A DNA stretch of 43,109 nt from Pirellulales bacterium (GTDB taxonomy: Bacteria; Planctomycetota; Planctomycetia; Pirellulales; Thermoguttaceae), in NCBI GenBank assembly GCA_020846145.1, contig JADLEL010000005.1, positions 1-43,109 of the forward strand, in the 5' to 3' direction. Below are positions 1 to 7,320 of the stretch, in pieces; position 1 is the stretch's first letter, and each line of letters opens with the position of its first letter. The notes beneath the pieces were generated by a model that made no database searches, was not told the DNA's origin, and saw nothing but the letters and a program-made list of their open reading frames with translations. A program made the position numbers and the translations under genes.

Positions 1-727
1 AAAGCGCCGCCAAGCCGATCAGGCTGGCGGCGTACTCGGGATGCGCTTCGCCCAAGACCTTCTTGCGAATCTCCAGCGCCTGCCGAAAGAGCGGTTCGGC
101 CTTCGCGTACTCGCCCATCGAATAATACAGCGCCGCCAAGTTGTTCAGGCTGCGGGCGTAATCGGGATGCGCTTCGCCCAAGACCTTCTTGCGAATCTCC
201 AGTGCCTGCCGATGGAGCGGTTCGGCCTTCGCGTACTCGCCCATCGATTGATAAAGTATCGCCAAGTCGTTCAGGCTGGCGGCGTAATGGGGATGCGCTT
301 CGCCCAAGACCTTCTTGTAAATCTCCACCGCCTGCCGCAAGAGCGGTTCGGCCTTCGCGTACTCGCCTAATGCTCGATATTGAGCGCCAAGATTGAGGAT
401 GCACGCGGCCGTATCGGGATGTTCTGACCCCGATATGGATTTACAAATACTTACCGCTTCTTCCGCTAAAGGCAATGCCTCCCGCGATCGGCCTCGTTTC
501 CCAAGTTCATAAACGCGAACATTCAACTGCTCCGCCCTTTTCAATTGTCCTTCTTCTTGGGGAGTTAGTTTTTTGGCCGGCGCTACCGATTTCTCCTGCG
601 CGGACTTGGCTCGATCCGGTTCCGCCTCGGGTGCATCCGACTTGGAGGCCGGCGGGCCGGCATCCGTTTGCGCGAGTCCGCAAACGCAAACGTTCGACAA
701 GCCGCAAACCAAGAGGAACGAACGCAA
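1..727 (-). CDS. Secreted TPR (kinesin-light-chain type) repeat protein, 3' end beyond the window
   Basis: The minus-strand frame is open from the left edge to about position 950. It encodes tandem 42-residue TPR units (126-bp DNA period) with the pattern LNxLAxLYxSMGEYAKAEPL, (F/L)RQALEIRKKVLGEAHP and so on. This is the TPR_10/TPR_12 type often seen in planctomycetes, and at least three units are visible. No ATG lies upstream in frame. I chose TTG at 727, which gives a signal-peptide-like start (MRSFLLVCGL...CGLAQT), then a charged Ala/Pro/Lys linker, then the repeats. There is no clear Shine-Dalgarno sequence, so the exact start is uncertain. TPR arrays mediate protein-protein contacts, and the partner is unknown. 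The nearest neighbour is the kinase gene upstream in the same direction, separated by 242 bp holding two palindromes. The C-terminus is not in the window. The TPR assignment is sure; the function is not inferable. Confidence 0.82.
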   Translation of the reverse strand, partial: MRSFLLVCGLSNVCVCGLAQTDAGPPASKSDAPEAEPDRAKSAQEKSVAPAKKLTPQEEGQLKRAEQLNVRVYELGKRGRSREALPLAEEAVSICKSISGSEHPDTAACILNLGAQYRALGEYAKAEPLLRQAVEIYKKVLGEAHPHYAASLNDLAILYQSMGEYAKAEPLHRQALEIRKKVLGEAHPDYARSLNNLAALYYSMGEYAKAEPLFRQALEIRKKVLGEAHPEYAASLIGLAAL

Positions 728-757
728 ATGAAATCTAAAAAATGGTAACTGTTCACA

Positions 758-838
758 GGGGACTGTCCCGATTTTCGCGGCGCAAAAGATGATGGCGCCG
801 TAAAAGTGCTTAATCGCCGCGAAAATGGGACTGTCCCC
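758..838. repeat. Palindromic REP-like element 1 (GGGGACTGTCCC / CGCGGCG arms)
   Basis: The left arm at 758-782 (ggggactgtcccgatt, then ttcgcggcg) pairs imperfectly with the right arm at 815-838. It would fold as a long hairpin between the kinase and TPR genes. GGGGACAGTCCC-type palindromes are, as I recall, associated with REP-like dispersed repeats and RAYT transposases. No such transposase is in this window. Confidence 0.7.
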
Positions 839-853
839 CTCGCGCCGCGGGAA

Positions 854-928
854 GGGGACAGGTCCATGTTTTCGGCCTACCGTTTGTCCATAAAATACGT
901 TTTCCCGCCGAAAAATGGACCAGTCCCC
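854..928. repeat. Palindromic REP-like element 2 (GGGGAC(A/T)GGTCCAT arms)
   Basis: The left arm at 854-876 (ggggacaggtccatg, then ttttcggc) pairs with the right arm at 907-928 (gccgaaaaatgg, then accagtcccc), with a few mismatches. It is a diverged sibling of the element just to its left. The two together fill the kinase/TPR intergenic space. Confidence 0.68.
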
Positions 929-969
929 GACCGGGGCGCGAACGCTTACAAAAAAAAATGAAATTTTCT

Positions 970-3051
970 TCACGGTTCGTTCTCCTCTCCCTCGCTCGCC
1001 ACGCTTACCGCGCGGGTGAAGATGAAATGGGGTTCCAAACGCTCTTGAATAATTCGCTGCGTGCGGAGCACCGCATCGTCGATCCGGCTGGTATTGGAGA
1101 AATTCGGCCCGCGCGTGGAGTCCGCGTCCTCGGGAATCCGTTTTCCCCGGACGAACCACAGGGGAGCCTGTAGGTTTTGCGGCTTCGCCTTGGGGAGTTC
1201 GGTAAAAAAGCCTTTCAAATCGAGGTCGCGCGGCAGGGGTTCCGCGCGGGCCAAGAGCAGCAGCGTCTCCATGCCCGGCGGACCTTGCATGGCCCAGCCC
1301 TCATCGGCGGCCGGGGGCAGGCTCAGGCGAGTTTGCTCGATCTCCTTTTGCGGCCGCTCGTCCCAGCGGCCCCGCGTCCAGGGATAGACCGGCCAGGCCG
1401 CGCCCCGGCTGTCGATCCAGACCAGATAGATATAAGCCGGGCGGTTGAGGTCGGCTTTAATCTGAACCTTATCGTTGGGCCGTAGCGACATGACCTGCCG
1501 CTTGAGCAGGGAAAGCCCGCGCCGCGCGGGATCGGCGGTATTCCAAATCAAAACGTCCAGCGTGCCTTCCAGCGGCGCGACGGTCGGCGCGGTTCCTTGA
1601 GTCCGGCCGGGCGGCGGGGATTCGCGCCAAAAAGCCCAGCCCAAGAACAATATCAGCCCGGCAACCAAGCCGGTCCCCAGCAACTTGCGGCGCAACGCTC
1701 TTCCCGGCTGCCGCCACTGCCGCAGGTCTTCGGCCAGGTCGGCGGCCGTGAGGTATCGCTGGGCGGCGTCTTTTTTCAGGCATTTGAGGCAGATTTTTTC
1801 CAGTTCCGCGGGAATCTTGTCGTCGATCTGCCGCGGCGGGCGGGGATCGCGATGGAGGATTTCATCTTCGAGGATTTGCGGATCGGCGCTCTCGAAGGGG
1901 CGGCGGCCGGCGAGCATTTCGTAGAGGATGACGCCCAACGCCCAGACGTCGGCCCGGCCGTCGAGACGGTGGGTTTCGCCGCGGACCTGTTCGGGGGCCA
2001 TATAGCGAAAAGTTCCCGCATATTCGCCCGCTTGCCGCTGTTGCCGGCTCTCGTGCAAGGCGAGGCCGAAATCGGCCACGTGCGGCCGGCCTTCCCGGTC
2101 GAGCAGGATATTGCCCGGCTTGAGGTCGCGATGCACGAAACCGTGCCGGTGCGCGAAATGCACCGCCTCGGCCGTGGGGATCAAGAGTTCCGCGGCCCGT
2201 TCGGGCGCGAGCCGTTCGCGTTGCAGCAATTCGCCGAGCGTGCAGCCTTCGCCGAGCGTACCGCCTTCGATGTAGTCCATCACCACGTAGGGCGTGCCGG
2301 CCGCGTCGCGGTCGATGTGGTGGACGGTTACGATGTGCGGGTGCTTGAGCCGCACCACCGTTTTGGCCTCCTCGAGGAGTCGTTCGACAATCCGGGCCGA
2401 ATGGGGTTGGTCCAAACGGGGAATCTTGATGGCGACTTGCCAATCGAGTTCTTTCTGCCGGGCGAGATAGACCGTGCCCATCGCGCCTTGCCCAAGGACT
2501 TTCATAATTTCGTAATTGCCCAAGATATCGCCGGATTCGAGTGGCGGCGAGGGCCTGGCGGGGACTTGGGGATCGGTGGAGCTTTTCGAAAAAGCGGCGG
2601 TAAGCTGCGCATCGCAGGGAATGTTCAAGGAGGAGATGCTGGAAATATCCGGAAGCTCGCCGCGCTCCCCCCGGACCGTGGCGGCAATGCAGTTCAGATC
2701 GATCTCCGCGCCGAGCTTGGGGAAACGCGCGGCAAGTTCTTCCCGGGTGGGGAGGATGTCGCAGAGCGCCCGGGTTTCGCATTCCGCCCGCAAGAGTTCG
2801 ACGACGTCCGACTCCTCGGCAAGCAATTCGGGCCATTCGGTCAGATAGCTCTCCAACAGCTTCCGCTCGCCCGAACGCCAGCGCAGCTCCTGATCGGCTT
2901 TGATCAATTCCCGCAGCACCGGATTCCGGTGGGGATCGCCGCTCGGCGGGAGCAATGCCTGAAAATCGACCGGCGCTTTCATTCGCCAGGCGGCTTCCAG
3001 ACGCCCGACGGCGTCATCGACCAGATCCCACTCGCGATCGTTGAAATCCAT
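970..3051 (-). CDS. Membrane-bound Ser/Thr protein kinase with C-terminal DUF4384-like domain
   Basis: The 693-residue protein is a Hanks-type kinase. Residues 1-170 are an acidic N-terminal region of the kind common on planctomycete kinases. The catalytic domain spans about 180-445: Gly-rich loop GQGAMG (188-193), VAIK lysine at about 209, HRDLKPGN (307-314), DFG (327-329) and APE (352-354). All catalytic motifs are intact. One transmembrane helix lies at about 456-475. The outer part (about 490-620) contains LRPNDKVQIKADLNRPAYIY and WPVYPW, as in DUF4384 domains, which often follow kinase or peptidase domains. The expected topology is kinase in the cytoplasm and DUF4384 outside, suggesting envelope sensing; that role is inferred. 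It begins with ATG. A TATAAT box lies about 45 nt upstream (3096-3101). The TPR gene follows it in the same direction. Confidence 0.93.
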   Translation of the reverse strand: MDFNDREWDLVDDAVGRLEAAWRMKAPVDFQALLPPSGDPHRNPVLRELIKADQELRWRSGERKLLESYLTEWPELLAEESDVVELLRAECETRALCDILPTREELAARFPKLGAEIDLNCIAATVRGERGELPDISSISSLNIPCDAQLTAAFSKSSTDPQVPARPSPPLESGDILGNYEIMKVLGQGAMGTVYLARQKELDWQVAIKIPRLDQPHSARIVERLLEEAKTVVRLKHPHIVTVHHIDRDAAGTPYVVMDYIEGGTLGEGCTLGELLQRERLAPERAAELLIPTAEAVHFAHRHGFVHRDLKPGNILLDREGRPHVADFGLALHESRQQRQAGEYAGTFRYMAPEQVRGETHRLDGRADVWALGVILYEMLAGRRPFESADPQILEDEILHRDPRPPRQIDDKIPAELEKICLKCLKKDAAQRYLTAADLAEDLRQWRQPGRALRRKLLGTGLVAGLILFLGWAFWRESPPPGRTQGTAPTVAPLEGTLDVLIWNTADPARRGLSLLKRQVMSLRPNDKVQIKADLNRPAYIYLVWIDSRGAAWPVYPWTRGRWDERPQKEIEQTRLSLPPAADEGWAMQGPPGMETLLLLARAEPLPRDLDLKGFFTELPKAKPQNLQAPLWFVRGKRIPEDADSTRGPNFSNTSRIDDAVLRTQRIIQERLEPHFIFTRAVSVASEGEENEP

Positions 3052-3095
3052 GACGATAAGCCCTTTTCTGGAGAAGAGAGCAATACTGAAGAGCT

Positions 3096-3101
3096 ATTAT
3101 A
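3096..3101 (-). promoter_or_regulatory. Candidate -10 box (TATAAT) for the kinase gene
   Basis: On the minus strand a perfect TATAAT lies about 45 nt upstream of the kinase ATG. The -35 region, read as TTAAAG at 16-nt spacing, is poor. It is offered only as a likely start region for transcription. Confidence 0.35.
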
Positions 3102-3352
3102 ATCCGGGACATCGTTTCTTTAATAGCGGGGCCTACGAAAAACGGTGGGCGTGTGATCCGGCCAAAACACCTCCCTCGATAGCGGGGTGAAATGTCGGGG
3201 AAACTTATCAAGTCTTACGTTTATCGGTTCACGGTTTTCGGAGCCGACGGTTGGGAGTTCGGGTCCCTCTGGGTGCGCTTTGCATTTCTAGGGAAATCTT
3301 CGCCATTGGCGGGGACAAGTCATGGGAGGAGGCCGGATAGGCGGTAGCCCGC

Positions 3353-3443
3353 ATTATTCATAAAAGCGATTTGTAGAAGCGGCATCTTGCCGCTTTTGCC
3401 TTAAATGCGGCAGGATGCCGCATCTACGATGTTTATGAATAAT
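3353..3443. repeat. ~95-bp palindromic mobile element (MITE/REP-like) inserted in the cassette
   Basis: The ends ATTATTCATAAA and TTTATGAATAAT are inverted. Inner arms GAAGCGGCATCTTGCCGC and GCGGCAGGATGCCGCATC also pair. The matching DNA at 7115-7150 lacks it, so that copy shows the empty site. The short flanks GGTAG and GATAG may be a target duplication. Confidence 0.75.
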
Positions 3444-3473
3444 CCCGGATAGCCGATCCCATGCGAACGATGG

Positions 3474-3523
3474 ATAAAAAAAGCCTCCTTGGAAAGGCGG
3501 AATGCCCGCCATCCCAAGGAGGC
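3474..3523 (-). terminator. Rho-independent terminator of the truncated PEP-CTERM gene
   Basis: On the minus strand GCCTCCTTGG (3523-3514) pairs with CCAAGGAGGC (3492-3483), with an inner GGCGG/CCGCC stem, followed by a run of seven Ts. It sits 19 nt past the stop codon. It is the same structure as at 7163-7210. Confidence 0.88.
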
Positions 3524-3541
3524 GAAGGTTAATCGATCTCG

Positions 3542-6500
3542 CTATTTTCGGCGGAGGTACGCTCCGGCCAAGGCCGCGCCGGCCAGGAGCAGCAGCACGA
3601 GCGTACCGGGTTCCGGCACGGCCGCGGAGCCGGCGGCGTAGGGCCCGCCGCCGATCGTCAAGGAATTCTGGACGATGCTCGGGGCGGTCAAGCTGCCGGT
3701 GCTGGCGACAAACGTGGCGCCGGTTCCGGTGATGGCGTTGACGCTATGCGCGCCGTCCATGACGACGAACGTGGCGTTGTTGGCGATGGACGAGGAACTC
3801 GCAATCTGACCGGTGGCGGCCAGGGCGAGAGTTCCCGTGCTGATGGTCGTCGGACCGTTGTAGGTGTTGACGGCCGTCAATTCCAACCGCCCCGCGCCGG
3901 TCTTCACCAAACCGGCGGTGCCGGTGCCGTTGGAGAGGACGCCGGCAAGCACGGCCTTATCGGTCGTAGCGCCGGCGTTGTCGTCCACCAAGACGGTGCG
4001 GTCGGCGCCGTTCAGGTCGATGGCGTTGAGCATGGTCGTCACGTTCAGGGCCGTCGTGGAACTCAATTTGAGCGTGCCGACGACCTCGGTGCCGACGGTC
4101 GCGCCCCAAGTCAGGGGCGCCAAGGCGCCGCCGACGTTGACGTCCATATTCCCGGCTCCGGCGGAGAAGCCGCCGCCGTTGGCGGTCCATTGGAAGTTGC
4201 TCGCGCCGCTAGCGGCCAAGCCGCGGGTGAAGGTCGCCGCGCTGTTGCTTTGCAGCACGCCGCCGTCGAGCTTCAGGAAGCTCGCGGTGGGCAGCCCCAC
4301 GCCGTCGTCGGCTTGGAGCGCGCCGCCGGAGATGATGGTATCGCCGAGGTAGGCGTTGGCGCCGGTCGCTGTCAGCGTTCCCGCCCCCAATTTGCTCACC
4401 GTGCCGGGGCCGCTGATAACGGCGGCATAGCTCGATGCATTGGAGCGGTTGAAACTGACGGCGGCATTGTCGGTGATATTTCCGGCGTAGCTTCCGGTAG
4501 TCCCGCCCGAGCCGATCTCGAGGGTGCCGGCGGAAACGGTCGTAAGACCGGTGTAGGTGCTGGCGCCCGTGAGGGTTAGCTTATTGGCGAGCAACTTCGT
4601 AAACGTGGCGGTCGTCGCGCCGCTGATGACACCCGATAAGGTGAGATCGTTGGAGCGGTTGACGATCAAGGCGGAGGTGCCGTTGATGGCGATGTTCCCC
4701 CCCACGATGCCGGTCGTTCCGGCGTTGCCCAACTGCAAGGTGCCGGCGGAGATGGTGGTCGCGCCGGTATAGGTGTTGGTGCCGGTGAGGATCAACATGC
4801 CGGTGCCGGTCTTCGTCATTGATCCGGACGCGGCGGCGGTACTCGAGATCACGCCCGACATAATGGCGTAATCACCGGCTTTGAAAGTGTTGTCCTCGAC
4901 CTGGATGGTTCGCGAGCCGTTCGCCAAGTTGACGTTGTTTTGGAACGTCGTTACGTTGGCGGCGGTGGCGGAACCGAACTTCAGCGTGCCGACGATGGTA
5001 TTCGCAGCCGACGCGGTGCCCCACGTGAGAGACGCGCCCGAACCGAGATTGACGGTCATGGTGCCGGTGCCAGCGGAGAAACCGCCGCCGTTGGTGGTCC
5101 ATTGGACGTTTCCGGCCGCGGTGCCGCAGGTACGGGTAACGGTGGTGTTGCCGATGCTTTCCAGCACGCCGCCGTTGAGGCTCAGCAAGCTGGCGGTCGG
5201 CAGTCCCGTGCCGGAAGTGGCCCGCAGAGCGCCGGCGCTGATAATCGTGTTGCCGGTGTAGGCGTTCGCGCCCGTGAGGGCCAACGTGCCTGCGCCGGTT
5301 TTCGTGAGGTTGGAGGGGACGGTGGTGCCGTCGGCGATGATGCCGGAGATAGTGGCGTAATCGGCGTCGGTATAGACGTTATCGTCCGCCTGGATGGTTT
5401 GATGGCCATTCAGGTTGATGGCGTTCTGCAAAGTGGTTACGTTGCGTGCCGTAACGGAACCGAACTTCAGGATGCCGACGAGATTGTTGCCGACGGTCGT
5501 TCCCCATTCGAGCGCGGCGCCGCTGTTGACGTTAACCGTCATGGTGCCGCCGCCGGCGGAGAAACCGCCGCCGTTCGTGGTCCATTCGAAGGCGCCGCCC
5601 CAGGATCCGATCGAACGGGTGAAAGAGTCGTTGCCGACGCTTTCCAACACGCCGCCGTTGAGGCTGAGCTTGCTGCCGGTGGGCAATCCCACGGTATCCA
5701 AAGCCCGGAGGGCCCCGGTGGTAATGGTCGTGGGGCCGATGAAGGAGTTCGCCCCGGTGAGGGCCAGGGTGTTGGCGCCCGTTTTGGTGATGCCCACATC
5801 GGTTAGCAAGGTGTCGCTATTGCTAATGATGCCGGAGATCACGGCATAATCGGCGTCGGTGGCGGTGTTGTCGGTGACCGAGATCGTGCGGGTAGCACCG
5901 GCAATATCGAGGCCGTTTTGGAAGGTAACCACGTTCTGGGATGAGGCGGAACCGAAATTCAGGGTGCCGTTGATATTCGACCCGATATTCAGGCCGAAGG
6001 GAATGGTGGCTCCCGCGCCGCCGAAGTTGACGGTTAGCGTTCCGGGGCCGGCGGCGAAACCGCCGTTAGTCAACTGCGTCGTGCCGATCGCGCGCGTGAA
6101 ACTCGCGATGCCGTTGCTCTGGAGGACGCCGCCGATGAGTCGGAGGGCGCTGCCGCTGGGCAGACCCACGCCGTCGTCGGCCTGGAGTATGCCGGCATAA
6201 ACCGAGGTCTGTCCGCTGTAGGAATTCGCGCCGTTCAGGATCACCGTGCCGGTGCTGGCTTTTTCCAAAACGCCGCTGCCGGCCAACGTGGCGTTGATCG
6301 TGCCGTTTTGGACGTCGAATTGATTGCCGTTGACGGTCAACGTGCCGGTGCCGTTGATCACGGCGCCGCCGGTGAGCTGCAACGTGGCGATGGTTTGCGA
6401 CAGCGCGCCGATATTCAACTCCGTGCCGGAGACAACGTAGCTACCGGCGGGCAGGGTGTTGGTGGCGGAACTGTAATCGAGCGTGCCGGCGGTGAAACTC

Positions 6501-6991
6501 AAGTTCCCCGCGAAGGTCGAATTGGTTACCGTCGCCGTGTTGGCGGCGATTTTGCTCAGGGTTCCGGTGCCGCTCAGGTTGCTGAGGGCAACCGCGTCGG
6601 AACGATTGACGACCAACGTGCCCGTCGCGCCGATCGAGGTGGGACCGGCCACGGAGCCGGTGGTGCCGGCGGAGCCGAGTTGCAGCGTTCCGCCGGAGAT
6701 GGTGGTCGTGCCGCCGTAGGTATTATTGGCGTTCAAGATCGCGGTGGCCGTGGTGGTTTTGTTCAAACCGACCGAAGGCCCGCCCGCCAAGACGACATTG
6801 ATCGTCCCGCTTTCGATTTCGTAATCGCCGGTCGCGGTAATAGCGCCGGTGCCGGAGACCGTGCCGGAGAGCACTTGAACCGTCCCGACGGTCGGGGTCA
6901 GAGCGCCGATATCGAGCGTTCCGGCCTGGACGACATAATTGCCGCCGGGCATGGAAGGCGCGCCGCTGAAATCGAGCGTGCCCGCGCTCAA
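3542..6991 (-). CDS. Autotransporter-type beta-strand repeat (PATR) PEP-CTERM protein, 5'-truncated
   Basis: This is a 1149-residue extracellular repeat protein. It has many copies of the PATR motif (TKTGAGTLALTGANAYTGNT and TISAGTLQLG types, TIGR02601-like). They are nested in four super-repeats of about 155 residues that each contain GGGFSAG and SRTIQVEDN-like segments. The C-terminus is VPEPGTLVLLLLAG, a hydrophobic helix and RRK: a PEP-CTERM sorting signal recognised by an exosortase. No signal peptide or proper start exists. The frame is open back to 7111 with another PATR unit (GVISGTGVGIIKTGTGTLAL) and hits a stop at 7112-7114. There the sequence changes abruptly into the downstream DNA of the neighbouring gene. 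TTG at 6991 is only the first possible start codon. I read this as a gene that lost its 5' end by recombination; it is probably not exported. An assembly join is the alternative. Confidence 0.8.
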   Translation of the reverse strand: MSAGTLDFSGAPSMPGGNYVVQAGTLDIGALTPTVGTVQVLSGTVSGTGAITATGDYEIESGTINVVLAGGPSVGLNKTTTATAILNANNTYGGTTTISGGTLQLGSAGTTGSVAGPTSIGATGTLVVNRSDAVALSNLSGTGTLSKIAANTATVTNSTFAGNLSFTAGTLDYSSATNTLPAGSYVVSGTELNIGALSQTIATLQLTGGAVINGTGTLTVNGNQFDVQNGTINATLAGSGVLEKASTGTVILNGANSYSGQTSVYAGILQADDGVGLPSGSALRLIGGVLQSNGIASFTRAIGTTQLTNGGFAAGPGTLTVNFGGAGATIPFGLNIGSNINGTLNFGSASSQNVVTFQNGLDIAGATRTISVTDNTATDADYAVISGIISNSDTLLTDVGITKTGANTLALTGANSFIGPTTITTGALRALDTVGLPTGSKLSLNGGVLESVGNDSFTRSIGSWGGAFEWTTNGGGFSAGGGTMTVNVNSGAALEWGTTVGNNLVGILKFGSVTARNVTTLQNAINLNGHQTIQADDNVYTDADYATISGIIADGTTVPSNLTKTGAGTLALTGANAYTGNTIISAGALRATSGTGLPTASLLSLNGGVLESIGNTTVTRTCGTAAGNVQWTTNGGGFSAGTGTMTVNLGSGASLTWGTASAANTIVGTLKFGSATAANVTTFQNNVNLANGSRTIQVEDNTFKAGDYAIMSGVISSTAAASGSMTKTGTGMLILTGTNTYTGATTISAGTLQLGNAGTTGIVGGNIAINGTSALIVNRSNDLTLSGVISGATTATFTKLLANKLTLTGASTYTGLTTVSAGTLEIGSGGTTGSYAGNITDNAAVSFNRSNASSYAAVISGPGTVSKLGAGTLTATGANAYLGDTIISGGALQADDGVGLPTASFLKLDGGVLQSNSAATFTRGLAASGASNFQWTANGGGFSAGAGNMDVNVGGALAPLTWGATVGTEVVGTLKLSSTTALNVTTMLNAIDLNGADRTVLVDDNAGATTDKAVLAGVLSNGTGTAGLVKTGAGRLELTAVNTYNGPTTISTGTLALAATGQIASSSSIANNATFVVMDGAHSVNAITGTGATFVASTGSLTAPSIVQNSLTIGGGPYAAGSAAVPEPGTLVLLLLAGAALAGAYLRRK

Positions 6992-7097
6992 GGTGGTCGT
7001 GCCGGTGTAGTTATTCGCAGCGGTCAGGGCCAGGGTGCCCGTGCCGGTTTTGATAATGCCGACTCCCGTGCCGCTAATGACGCCGGAGATGACGCCC

Positions 7098-7320
7098 TTA
7101 GCGGGGACAATTCATGGGAGGCGGCCGGATAGGCGATAGGCGATCCCATGCGAACGTTGGATAAAAAAAGCCTCCTTGGAAAGGCGGAATGCCCACCATC
7201 CCAAGGAGGCGAAGGTTAATCTATCTCGCTATTTTCGGCGGAGGTACGCTCCGGCCAAGGCCGCGCCGGCCAGGAGCAGCAGCACGAGCGTGCCGGGTTC
7301 CGGCACGGCCGCCGCGGCGG
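7098..7320. repeat. Duplicated PEP-CTERM end cassette, copy 2 (empty site)
   Basis: This direct repeat of 3307-3640 covers the downstream flank (from gcggggacaattcatggg), the terminator and the PEP-CTERM tail codons of the 7229 gene. Its left boundary is exactly where the open frame of the truncated gene begins. Confidence 0.85.
7163..7210 (-). terminator. Rho-independent terminator of the giant PATR gene
   Basis: GCCTCCTTGG (7170-7179) and CCAAGGAGGC (7201-7210) form the stem, with a run of seven Ts on the minus strand after it. It lies 19 nt past the stop of the 7229 gene. It is near identical to 3474-3523. Confidence 0.88.

Larger units (their letters stand above)
3307..3640. repeat. Duplicated PEP-CTERM end cassette, copy 1 (carries an insertion)
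   Basis: This block holds downstream flank, rho-independent terminator and the last ~30 codons of the 3542 gene. It is nearly identical to 7098-7320. Over the terminator and tail only about three substitutions are visible in ~150 bp. Copy 1 differs by an inserted palindromic element at about 3346-3449. Similarity stops just upstream of the PEP motif. Confidence 0.85.

Noticed and set aside
1597..3102. 501-codon plus-strand frame over the kinase gene
   Set aside because: The minus strand encodes a complete kinase with all catalytic motifs; this frame is its shadow.
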